This document shows, piece by piece, positions 36,149 through 43,958 of a stretch of 49,709 bases of DNA. The DNA is from Cyanobacteria bacterium RM1_2_2. Its GTDB lineage: Bacteria; Cyanobacteriota; Cyanobacteriia; Elainellales; Elainellaceae. Numbering within the stretch: position 1 is the stretch's first letter; every line of letters begins with the position of its first letter. The notes beneath the pieces were generated by a model. The model saw only the letters and a program-made list of their open reading frames with translations, had not been told where the DNA came from and searched no databases. The position numbers and the translations under genes are program-made. The stretch is taken from contig JAAUQT010000013.1 in assembly GCA_012033495.1 (NCBI GenBank), positions 1-49,709 of the forward strand, in the 5' to 3' direction.

Positions 36149-36730
36149 ATGAAGATTTTGCTTCTAGCTCCTCATCCTTTTTACCAAACTCGTGGAACTC
36201 CGATCGCTGTTGATTTGGTCTTGCGGGTGTTGTCTGAGCGGGGTGATCAGATTGACATCGTGACTTATCCAGAGGGTAATGACATTGATTATCTAGGAGT
36301 TAATATTTACCGCACCCCTAGTTTGCCAATGATCCGCAATATTCGCCCTGGCTTTTCTTGGAAAAAAATAATTTGCGATCTGTTTTTATTGTTTCAAGCG
36401 CTCCGTCTGGTGTCTCGAAATCAGTATGACTTAATTCATGCGGGAGAAGAAGCTGTATTCATCGGCTTACTTTTCAAAAAGCTATACAAAGTTCCTTATG
36501 TGTACGACATGGATTCATCGTTGGCGCAGCAAATGGTGGAAAAGTATGCTTGGCTGTCTTTTTTGAAGCCTGTGCTAGATTTTTGTGAGGGCAGTGCTGT
36601 CAGAAATGCTAAAGCCGTGGTTTCGGTTTGCGACGCTTTAGCCAATGACATTCGCAAGTACCGACCGCAAAAGGTAGTTGTCATTCCCGATATTTCACTC
36701 CTAAACTATGCACCTTCCCATAGAGGTTGA
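36149..36730 (+). CDS. GT4 glycosyltransferase, N-terminal domain (split gene)
   Basis: Acceptor-side Rossmann domain of a GT4 enzyme: MKILLLAPHPFYQTRGTPIAVDLVL (1-25), IHAGEEAVFIGLLFKKLYKVPYVYDMDSSLAQQ (about 95-127) and KAVVSVCDALANDI. It stops at residue 193, just after KVVVIPDISLL, where the donor-binding domain should begin. That domain is in the adjacent frame (36727-37359). Either a single-base loss near 36718-36728 broke one gene, or two overlapping ORFs make a split enzyme. AAGAGG upstream of ATG 36149 is a good ribosome-binding site. Confidence 0.75.
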   Translation: MKILLLAPHPFYQTRGTPIAVDLVLRVLSERGDQIDIVTYPEGNDIDYLGVNIYRTPSLPMIRNIRPGFSWKKIICDLFLLFQALRLVSRNQYDLIHAGEEAVFIGLLFKKLYKVPYVYDMDSSLAQQMVEKYAWLSFLKPVLDFCEGSAVRNAKAVVSVCDALANDIRKYRPQKVVVIPDISLLNYAPSHRG

Positions 36731-37359
36731 AGTCTACTATGCTGAGTAACTTGAAGACAGAACTTCAGATCGACCATTTGCTGGTGATGTATGTCGGCAA
36801 CCTGGAAACCTATCAGGGGGTCGATTTGCTGTTAGACAGTTTTGCTCTGGTGCTACAAAAAGCGACGCAGACCAGCCTAGTGATTGTGGGAGGAGAGCCT
36901 GTAGATGTGCAAAAGTATCAGCGCAATGCTGAGCAGTTAAACATTCATGCTCACGTTCACTTTCTAGGACAGAAGCCTGTCAAGGACTTAGGGCTTTACC
37001 TATCCCAAGCGGATATTCTAGTTTCGCCTCGGATTAAGGGCAAGAATACCCCAATGAAGCTCTACTCCTACCTGGATAGCGGCAAGCCATTAGTTGCTAC
37101 CAATCTTCTGACCCATACTCAACTACTCGATCAGCGCTTGGCAATGTTGACCGAACCGACCCCTGAAGAATTCTCGCAAGGATTGCTTCAGTTAATTCAA
37201 GATGAAAGTTTGCGGCTACGGCTGGGAACCGCAGGCAAGCAGTTTGTTGAGCAAAAGCATACCTACGCCGCTTTCCATGAAAAGTTGACCGAACTCTATG
37301 ACTGGCTGCAAACAGAAGTTGTACCCGGAGCAGCCTCAATTTTGAGGGATTCTGCGTAG
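36727..37359 (+). CDS. GT4 glycosyltransferase, C-terminal domain (split gene)
   Basis: Donor-binding domain of the same GT4: VMYVGNLETYQGVDLLLDSFAL (about 20-41), SLVIVGGEP, HVHFLGQKPVKDLGLYLSQADILVSPRIKGKNTPMKLYSYLDSGKPLVATN (about 77-127). The frame opens at TTG 36727, overlapping the stop of the N-terminal piece (TTGA), or at ATG 36739. Together the parts give about 403 residues, a standard GT4 size. Because GT4 enzymes need both domains, a frameshift is more likely than two separate proteins, but translational coupling across TTGA cannot be excluded. Confidence 0.75.
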   Translation: MKSTMLSNLKTELQIDHLLVMYVGNLETYQGVDLLLDSFALVLQKATQTSLVIVGGEPVDVQKYQRNAEQLNIHAHVHFLGQKPVKDLGLYLSQADILVSPRIKGKNTPMKLYSYLDSGKPLVATNLLTHTQLLDQRLAMLTEPTPEEFSQGLLQLIQDESLRLRLGTAGKQFVEQKHTYAAFHEKLTELYDWLQTEVVPGAASILRDSA

Positions 37360-37422
37360 TTTTATCGGCAAAATTTAGACGGCAAAATTCAGGCGGTTTC
37401 AACAAGGCAGTAGATTTTTGAG

Positions 37423-39153
37423 ATGAAGAGAAACCTGGCTCGGTTAACAAGTAACTCCTTCGATCTCCTTGTGGTTGGAGGCGGGATTTACGGTGCTTGC
37501 CTCGCCTGGGATGCTAGTTTGCGCGGGCTGTCTGTTGCTCTGGTTGAGCAGGCGGATTTTGCCTCAGCCACATCTGCCAACAGCTTGAAGACGATTCATG
37601 GTGGGTTGCGCTATTTGCAGCACGCAGACTTTTCCCGGATGCGGGAATCGATTCGGGAACGTAGCACCCTGATGCGGATTGCGCCTCATTTAGTTCATCC
37701 TCTGCCTGTGGTTGTTCCTACCTATGGTCATGGGCTAAAGGGCAGTGAGGTGATGAGAGTAGCGCTCAGCATTAATGATTGGGTCAGTCTTGATCGCAAC
37801 TGGCATATCCCTGATCCCCAAAAACACATTCCAAACGGGCGGGTGATTTCGGCTGTGGAATGTTTGCAGCGGCTTCCCGGTATTTCCACCGCAGGGCTGA
37901 CGGGCGGAGCAATCTTCTATGACGCCCAGGTGTACAACTCAGAGCGGCTGATTATGTCGATGCTGCATTCGGCAGTGCAGGCAGGCGCAGAAGTTGCTAA
38001 CCAGGTTGAAGTGAGTGGCTTTTTGCAATCGGGCGATCGGGTTACGGGCGTACGGGCGATCGATCGGCAAACTGGAGAACCGCTAGAGATTCAGGCAAAC
38101 TTTGTGGTGAATACAGTTGGACCCTGGAGCAAGGGATTGATGCAGCACTTGCCGCAACCGCCTTACGTTCACGGGTTAGCAAAGGCGATGAATTTTGTTA
38201 CCCGCCCTCTGTTTAAGGATTACGCAGTCGGGATTTCTAGTGCCGTCGCTTATGAAGACAAAGACGCAGTGCTGAAGAAAGGGAGCCGGTTTCTATTTAT
38301 TGCTCCTTGGCGCGATCGATCTTTGGTGGGCACTTGGTATGCGCCGTTTGATGGACATCCTAGTGAATTTGCGATTACAGAGGCAGACATCCAGACGTTT
38401 TTGAGCGAAGTGAATCACGCCTATCCTGCGGCAAATCTGAAGCGAGAAGAGATTGAGTTTGTGCATGGTGGCTTGCTGCCCAGTACCGGAGTTTCTCCTA
38501 AATCAGGCGACGTGCAGTTGGCAAAGCATTACACCCTCTATGATCACCGTCAAGATGGCATTGCAGGAATGCTCTCGGTGATTGGGGTGAAATACACCAC
38601 TGCTAGAGATGTGGCAGAGAAAACGCTGGATTGGATTGGGCGAACGACCGGGAAAAAACTACCTCGCTCAACTGCCTCGGCAACTCCGGTTTGGGGCGGC
38701 GAAATTCAAAACTTTGCCGAATTTTTGCAAGATGCCATCCGACAGCACCCCCACCTGCCGGAAGCGACCGTGCGCCGTTTGGTCTACAGCTATGGCTCTG
38801 CTTATCAACAGGTACTCTCATCCCAAATTCACCCAGCGAAAGCAGATCTAAAAGCAGATCTATCAGATTTGGCGGTGCTGCAAGCAGAAGTTTTACACAG
38901 CATTCGAGAGGAAATGGCTCAACATTTGGCTGATGTGGTGTTTCGCCGCACGGAAATTGGCTCTGCTGGCTTACCCTGCCCCGATCGGCTGCGCCACTGT
39001 GCCGAGGTGATGGCCGCAGAATTGGGGTGGAGTCCTGATATTCTGAACCAAGAGCTTGCTACGGTTGAACGCACCTTTACCTGGATGCAGCCCGCCAACC
39101 AGCACGCTACTGAAACAACGTTAGTCGATCTAATCCCTAGCAGCAGAACGTGA
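37423..39153 (+). CDS. GlpD-like FAD-dependent glycerol-3-phosphate dehydrogenase
   Basis: FAD-dependent oxidoreductase of the GlpD type, normally oxidising sn-glycerol 3-phosphate to dihydroxyacetone phosphate at the membrane. FDLLVVGGGIYGACLAWDASLRG (13-35) is the FAD fold; FASATSANSLKTIHGGLRYLQHADF (about 46-70) is the GlpD signature. The DAO domain is followed by a C-terminal helical domain (about 420-560). Length 576 is slightly longer than E. coli GlpD. The stop overlaps the following frame (GTGA), suggesting coupling. Its place amid sugar-modifying genes hints at a specialised oxidation of a glycerol- or sugar-linked substrate. That is inference; housekeeping GlpD is the alternative. 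Confidence 0.82.
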   Translation: MKRNLARLTSNSFDLLVVGGGIYGACLAWDASLRGLSVALVEQADFASATSANSLKTIHGGLRYLQHADFSRMRESIRERSTLMRIAPHLVHPLPVVVPTYGHGLKGSEVMRVALSINDWVSLDRNWHIPDPQKHIPNGRVISAVECLQRLPGISTAGLTGGAIFYDAQVYNSERLIMSMLHSAVQAGAEVANQVEVSGFLQSGDRVTGVRAIDRQTGEPLEIQANFVVNTVGPWSKGLMQHLPQPPYVHGLAKAMNFVTRPLFKDYAVGISSAVAYEDKDAVLKKGSRFLFIAPWRDRSLVGTWYAPFDGHPSEFAITEADIQTFLSEVNHAYPAANLKREEIEFVHGGLLPSTGVSPKSGDVQLAKHYTLYDHRQDGIAGMLSVIGVKYTTARDVAEKTLDWIGRTTGKKLPRSTASATPVWGGEIQNFAEFLQDAIRQHPHLPEATVRRLVYSYGSAYQQVLSSQIHPAKADLKADLSDLAVLQAEVLHSIREEMAQHLADVVFRRTEIGSAGLPCPDRLRHCAEVMAAELGWSPDILNQELATVERTFTWMQPANQHATETTLVDLIPSSRT

Positions 39154-39161
39154 GAGTCGCC

Positions 39162-40019
39162 ATGAAGACGCAAGAGAAACGGAACAATCCGATGACCACT
39201 TCTATCCAAGATAATTCACTGATCCTGGCAGATGCTCATGTTCATCTTCATGATTGCTTTCCGCTCGATCGCGTGTTGGATGCGGCGTTGGAAAATTTTT
39301 CCAGGTTTGGTAAACCAGAGGCAGGATTTCAAGGGGTGCTGTTTTTAGCAGAAATGGCGAATCAAAATCAATTTGAGCAGCTATTCCAGCAGTCAGGGCA
39401 GGAGAAGGGATATATGGTTGGCAACTGGACGCTGTATCAGACCGAAGAATCTGTTTCGCTGTCAGCGGTTCATATTTCAGGGCAGGAGATCGTTATCCTT
39501 GCCGGACGGCAACTCGTCACCGCAGAAAAGCTGGAAGTTTTGGCGCTTATCACCGATTGTCCCTTTGCCGATGGAATGCCGCTGGAGGAAACGATCGAAA
39601 CTATTCTTGCCGCCGATGGAATTCCGGTGTTGCCTTGGGGGGTCGGCAAGTGGATCGGCAAACGGGGTAAGCGGTTGCAGGCACTCCTCCAAGCACAGAA
39701 ATTTCCGCTTTATTTAGGCGACAACAGCGGTCGTCCGATGTTTTGGTTTCGCTCCCCTTACTTCCAGCAGGCAGAAGCTCAAGGTCTACGGATCTTGCCC
39801 GGAACTGACCCTCTACCACTGGCGTCCGAATTTCAGCGCCCCGGCAGTTTTGGCTTCAAGACCCAAGGTACTTTAAGTCGGCAACAGCCCGGACAGGCGA
39901 TGAAACAAGTGTTGATGAATCCTGCAACGGCAATTTCGCCCTATGGTTCTTTAGAAAATCCCTTCCGATTTTTACAAAATCAATTACAAATTCGCGCTAA
40001 GAAAAAACCGGATTCGTGA
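39162..40019 (+). CDS. Amidohydrolase-like hypothetical protein
   Basis: 285 residues from ATG 39162 (a GTG at 39150 overlapping the GlpD-like stop, and an ATG at 39192, are alternatives). LILADAHVHLHDCF (20-33) has the HxH metal motif of the first strand of amidohydrolase/PHP-type barrels, and ILPGTDPLPL (about 210-219) resembles the last-strand motif with its catalytic Asp. VLPWGVGKWIGKRG lies between them. The expected middle-strand Lys and His ligands are not obvious to me, so metal use and catalysis are uncertain. I do not recognise a named family. Tightly coupled to the GlpD-like gene, which suggests a shared pathway. Confidence 0.6.
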   Translation: MKTQEKRNNPMTTSIQDNSLILADAHVHLHDCFPLDRVLDAALENFSRFGKPEAGFQGVLFLAEMANQNQFEQLFQQSGQEKGYMVGNWTLYQTEESVSLSAVHISGQEIVILAGRQLVTAEKLEVLALITDCPFADGMPLEETIETILAADGIPVLPWGVGKWIGKRGKRLQALLQAQKFPLYLGDNSGRPMFWFRSPYFQQAEAQGLRILPGTDPLPLASEFQRPGSFGFKTQGTLSRQQPGQAMKQVLMNPATAISPYGSLENPFRFLQNQLQIRAKKKPDS

Positions 40020-40077
40020 CTTTAATTTAGGTTCAATTTGTTCTGATTTATTTTCATTTTTACTGAGGGTTAGCGTT

Positions 40078-40818
40078 GTGATCTCTGCCAGTAATTTCCC
40101 AGAAACAGCCGACATTGAAACCTCCTCAGAAGACTATGCTTCTCGGTTTGCTGGGGCGATTGGAGCTTGGCTACTTCAGATTCAGGAAGAGGCAACGTTG
40201 AAGATGCTTTCTCCCTACCCAGGAGCGACGGTTTTGGATGTGGGAGGCGGGCACGGACAAATCACAGATGCCTTGATCAAGAATGGCTATCGGGTCACGG
40301 TTTTGGGTAGCGCTGAAGTCTGTAAAGCCCAAATTCAGCCTTTTCTCGACCGGGAGCTTTGCAAGTTTCAAGTCGGAAATGTGTTGGAGTTGCCCTATCC
40401 TGATCAAGCCTTCGATGTGGTAGTTAGCTATCGGTTTTTGGCTCATGTGACGCAATGGCAGCCGTTTTTAGCCGAGCTAAACCGAGTTGCAAAAAAAGCA
40501 GTCATTGTAGACTATCCCACCGTTCGCAGCATCAACTACATTGCGCCCTTACTGTTTAAGCTCAAAAAAGGCGTTGAACGGAACACTCGCCCATTTATCT
40601 GCTATCGAGAAGGTGAAATTGTAGACTACCTAAAATCTCTCAACCTATCTGTATCTGGACGGTATGCCCAATTTTTCTGGCCAATGGTTTTGCATCGGAT
40701 GATCAAAAGCCCTGGACTCTCTAGCGGATTGGAGGGAGTTGTTAGACCCTTTGGTTTAACTGCACTTCTGGGTTCTCCGGTCATCTTGAAACTAGCAAAA
40801 CAGAATGGAGACGCATGA
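40078..40818 (+). CDS. Class I SAM-dependent methyltransferase
   Basis: 246 residues. SAM-binding motif I is TVLDVGGGHGQ (51-61), QVGNVLELPYPDQAFDVVVSYRFLAHVTQW (about 98-127) holds motifs II-III, and the middle of the protein resembles the methyltransferase 11/25 type. The start is GTG 40078, with GAGGG about 10 bases upstream. Target could be a sugar, a lipid or a small molecule; no motif decides. It sits between the amidohydrolase-like gene and an SDR on the same strand. Confidence 0.85.
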   Translation: MISASNFPETADIETSSEDYASRFAGAIGAWLLQIQEEATLKMLSPYPGATVLDVGGGHGQITDALIKNGYRVTVLGSAEVCKAQIQPFLDRELCKFQVGNVLELPYPDQAFDVVVSYRFLAHVTQWQPFLAELNRVAKKAVIVDYPTVRSINYIAPLLFKLKKGVERNTRPFICYREGEIVDYLKSLNLSVSGRYAQFFWPMVLHRMIKSPGLSSGLEGVVRPFGLTALLGSPVILKLAKQNGDA

Positions 40819-40921
40819 TAATGATTGATGATTTACACCCCGTGTAATCTGTGGTGCTGCTCGTGCCGTAACGCTGAGGGAATGCCTGTAGAGATGAGAG
40901 AACAGACATGAGGGAGCAGAT

Positions 40922-41968
40922 ATGAGTGAACTAGATAAAAGCGAGCAATGTCAAATTCCAGCCGGAACCAAGGTTTTAGTCACAGGTGCGACCGGATTCA
41001 CCGGATCAGTGCTGACGCAGAAGTTGGTGGCGATGGGCTTAGATGTCGTGGCGATTGCCCGCCCAACCTCAAACCTGTCTGCATTTTCAGGAACGCCGAT
41101 TACCTGGTTGAAAGGCGATGTCTTTGATGAGGCACTGATTAATCAGGCAATGGCAGGAGTTAGCTATGTGTTTCATATGGTCACGCCCTTCCGGGAAGCC
41201 AAATCGCCCGATTTAGGATATTACAACGTCCATGTGTTGAGTACGCAACTGCTCGCCAAAGCCGCCCTGAAGCAGCCCAACTTTCAGCGGTTTGTCCATG
41301 TTTCAACCATTGGGGTGCATGGTCATATCGATCAGCCGCCTGCTGACGAAACTTACCGCACCGATCCTGGCGATGTCTATCAGGAAACCAAACTTCAGGG
41401 GGAAATTTGGATCAAAGAGTTTGGCGATTCGACTGGCTTGCCGGTAGTTGTGGTGCGTCCTGCCGGAATTTATGGCCCCGGCGAAAAGCGACTGCTCAAA
41501 ATTTACAAATGGGTCTGCAAAGGTTGGGTGCCGCTGATTGGTGACGGCAGCAATTTGCTTCACTTCATTCACGTAGATGATCTCACCGATTTCTTTTTAG
41601 TGTCTGCCACCCATCCCAAAGCTGTTGGCGAAGTGTTCATTTGCGGCAGCGATCAGGCAATTCCGTTTAATGATGTGGTAGCACTAATCAGTCAATACTA
41701 TGGTGTGTCGGTAAAATTCTTGAAGTTTCCAGCCGCACCGTTGTTTGTGTTGGGTGATGTATTCGAGCAAATTTGTCGTCCGCTGGGAATCGAGCCGCCC
41801 ATCTACCGTCGCCGTCTCGCCTTCTACACCAAAGATCGGTCATTCAATACCGCGAAGATGAGAAACCTGGTCGGATTTTCGCCAAAACATTCCGACCAGG
41901 AAGGCTTGCAGGAATTGGCTCAGTGGTATCTTGATCACAACTGGCTAACGCTAAAACGATCCGCCTAG
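40922..41968 (+). CDS. NAD(P)-dependent epimerase/dehydratase (extended SDR)
   Basis: 348 residues. KVLVTGATGFTGSVLTQKL has the TGxxGxxG loop (21-28). VFHMVTPFREAKSPD replaces the usual HLAA segment, and the catalytic Tyr/Lys are in VYQETKLQGE (about 152-161). VVRPAGIYGPGEKRLL and HFIHVDDLTDFFLV are typical of 3-beta-HSD/dihydroflavonol-reductase-like SDRs. It may oxidise, reduce or epimerise a sugar or lipid-linked sugar; the substrate is unknown. GAGGGAGCAG before ATG 40922 is a strong ribosome-binding site. Its stop lies in a 14-base tandem duplication. Confidence 0.85.
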   Translation: MSELDKSEQCQIPAGTKVLVTGATGFTGSVLTQKLVAMGLDVVAIARPTSNLSAFSGTPITWLKGDVFDEALINQAMAGVSYVFHMVTPFREAKSPDLGYYNVHVLSTQLLAKAALKQPNFQRFVHVSTIGVHGHIDQPPADETYRTDPGDVYQETKLQGEIWIKEFGDSTGLPVVVVRPAGIYGPGEKRLLKIYKWVCKGWVPLIGDGSNLLHFIHVDDLTDFFLVSATHPKAVGEVFICGSDQAIPFNDVVALISQYYGVSVKFLKFPAAPLFVLGDVFEQICRPLGIEPPIYRRRLAFYTKDRSFNTAKMRNLVGFSPKHSDQEGLQELAQWYLDHNWLTLKRSA

Positions 41969-41986
41969 AACCATCCGCCTAGAACC
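41959..41986. repeat. 14-base tandem duplication across an SDR stop codon
   Basis: ATCCGCCTAGAACC occurs twice without mismatch (41959-41972 and 41973-41986). The first copy contains the end of the SDR gene, TCC GCC TAG. It is the third exact or near-exact tandem duplication in this window that lies at or just after a gene end. Confidence 0.85.
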
Positions 41987-41993
41987 CCAAACT

Positions 41994-42764
41994 ATGATCT
42001 CTCCTGAAGAAGTTAAACGAATCTCCAAGGTTCCGCTCACAGAGCAACTCAATACCGCCAATGTTTCCTTGCTCAAGCGATATCAGGACAAAGTGCTGGG
42101 AGAGAGTCGCCTTTCAGGATTGGCTTATTATGAGTTGGTCACTCTGCTGTTCAGCAATCTTCCTGGCAGTCTGGGATATTTGCTGCGTAAGAAGTTCTAT
42201 CAGGGGCTATTCCAGCGAACCGGCAGCGGGCTGATTTTGGGACAGGGTGTGGTTTTGCGTCATCCCCGACGAATCACGTTGGGCGATCGGGTGGCAATCG
42301 ACGATTACACCTTACTGGATGCGAGTGGTGCAGGCGAGGCAGGCATGTCTTTCGGCAATGATGTGATTGTTTCTCGAAACTGCGTGATTCAATGCAAAAC
42401 GGATTCTCTAACGCTGGGCAATCGGGTTGATATTGGCTGTAACACGATTCTTTCATCAGGTAATGGTATTTTTATTGGTGATTCGGTCTTAATTGCCGGT
42501 AACTGTTATATTGGCGGCGGACGGTATGTGACTGATCGCATTGACATTCCGATGATGGAGCAGGGCGTTTACAGCAAGGGCCCTGTGGTGATTGGGAATG
42601 ATGTCTGGTTGGGAGCAGGCGCAATTGTGTTAGATGGGGTACGAATTGGCAAAGGATGCGTGGTCGGAGCAGGCGCACTAGTAACCAAAGAGTTGCCGGA
42701 TTACTCAATTGCGGTGGGTGTTCCGGCTCAGGTGGTTCGGAAGCGCGAGGCTCGCTCTGTTTAA
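41994..42764 (+). CDS. Left-handed beta-helix (hexapeptide) acyltransferase
   Basis: 256 residues. After an N-terminal helical part, isoleucine-patch hexapeptides run from about 85 to 240 (for example ITLGDRVAIDDY, ISFIGDSV-like turns, VVIGNDVWLGAGAIVLDGVRIGKGCVVGAGALV). GNDVWLGAGAIVL and GVPAQVVRKR are typical of the LacA/CysE/WbbJ acetyltransferase group, which use acetyl-CoA and act as trimers. Likely O- or N-acetylates a sugar in the product of the neighbouring genes. Located between an SDR and a sulfotransferase on the same strand. Confidence 0.9.
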   Translation: MISPEEVKRISKVPLTEQLNTANVSLLKRYQDKVLGESRLSGLAYYELVTLLFSNLPGSLGYLLRKKFYQGLFQRTGSGLILGQGVVLRHPRRITLGDRVAIDDYTLLDASGAGEAGMSFGNDVIVSRNCVIQCKTDSLTLGNRVDIGCNTILSSGNGIFIGDSVLIAGNCYIGGGRYVTDRIDIPMMEQGVYSKGPVVIGNDVWLGAGAIVLDGVRIGKGCVVGAGALVTKELPDYSIAVGVPAQVVRKREARSV

Positions 42765-42812
42765 ACCTCGGTTTTGTTGGGTTTCTACATTTAGAGAAAG
42801 CATTCTAGAACT

Positions 42813-43886
42813 ATGGATTCTGAACTTAAAACACAACTGGCTGCCAAACAGCTAGCTCAGCCTCAGTCAAACCCTCTTCCAGCAAAACCTTCTCCGTTGC
42901 AACCCTCTCAGGAACGCCCTATTTTTATCTTTGGCTGTCCGCGTTCGGGTACTTCTTTGCTCAGCCGCATTATTGACTGCCATCCTCGCATTGCTATTCC
43001 CTTTGAGTCGCATCTCTATAACACGTTCTATCCCTGGCTCAAATACTACGGTGATCTGGACAGCCCACGCCATCGCGAACGGCTCGTAAAAGATATTTTG
43101 AATACTGAAGTGATGCGAGATTGGTCGCCACCGCCTGATTTTGCAAGTACGATCGCGGCAGTTGATCAGTATAACTTTCCCGGAATCGTCGCAGCACTGA
43201 TGCAAACCTGGACGACGACTCAGGGAAAGCAGCGCTGGGGAGAAAAAACGCCTGCTCATTTATTTTATTGGCGCACGATTCTGCAAGATTTCCCCAATTT
43301 GCAGGTGATTCACATTCTGCGAGATGGTCGAGATGTTGCCCTGTCTTGGAAACGGGCCCGCTTTGGCCCCAAACATATGTATTTGCTAGCCCAAAAGTGG
43401 AAGCAGCATCTTGAAGTGATCGAAGCGTTTCAGGCGGCTCTCGGTCGGGATGCCTTTTTGGAGATTCGTTATGAAGACCTGATCTCCAAACCAGCGCAAA
43501 CGGTTCGAGAGATTTGCACATTTCTCGGTGAAGGATTTGCCCCCGAAATGCTGGCATTTCATGAAGTGCGAGCCTCTTACCCCACCGACCAACAGAATCA
43601 GCAAAACCTTTCCAAACCTTTATTGGCTGAAAACGTTAGCAAATGGCGAACTGAAATTAGCCCTCGTGAACTCCAAATTTTTGAGGCTGTCGCTGGAGAG
43701 TGGCTGGAAAAATCTGGCTATGAACGGGCCCTAACGAATCCTCATCTGTCATCTCTAGATATTCTGCGGTTTAAATACGTTGAACACCCGCCCAAAAAAC
43801 TGTGGGCAATGCTTCAGAACCGTAAAGGACATATTGATGGACTGCGGCGATTGATGATTTACCTACGGCTCAGGTTAGGTTTATGA
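42813..43886 (+). CDS. PAPS-dependent sulfotransferase (5th)
   Basis: 357 residues. A 35-residue Pro/Gln-rich leader precedes PIFIFGCPRSGTSLLSRII (36-54), the 5'-phosphosulfate loop. EKTPAHLFYW (about 144-153) and the 3'-phosphate segment VIHILRDGRDVALSWKRA (165-182), with R170 and S178, follow, then IRYEDLISKP (about 223-232). It is longer than the other four because of the leader and a longer C-terminus. It lies well apart from cysC and the first four sulfotransferases, beside an acyltransferase and a membrane protein, so its acceptor may differ from theirs. Confidence 0.9.
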   Translation: MDSELKTQLAAKQLAQPQSNPLPAKPSPLQPSQERPIFIFGCPRSGTSLLSRIIDCHPRIAIPFESHLYNTFYPWLKYYGDLDSPRHRERLVKDILNTEVMRDWSPPPDFASTIAAVDQYNFPGIVAALMQTWTTTQGKQRWGEKTPAHLFYWRTILQDFPNLQVIHILRDGRDVALSWKRARFGPKHMYLLAQKWKQHLEVIEAFQAALGRDAFLEIRYEDLISKPAQTVREICTFLGEGFAPEMLAFHEVRASYPTDQQNQQNLSKPLLAENVSKWRTEISPRELQIFEAVAGEWLEKSGYERALTNPHLSSLDILRFKYVEHPPKKLWAMLQNRKGHIDGLRRLMIYLRLRLGL

Positions 43887-43958
43887 GAAGTTCAGTGATT
43901 TTCTAGTTCAATCGATGCCTATTTGCATCCCTGCCCGCCGCCTTACTTTAGAGGAGAC

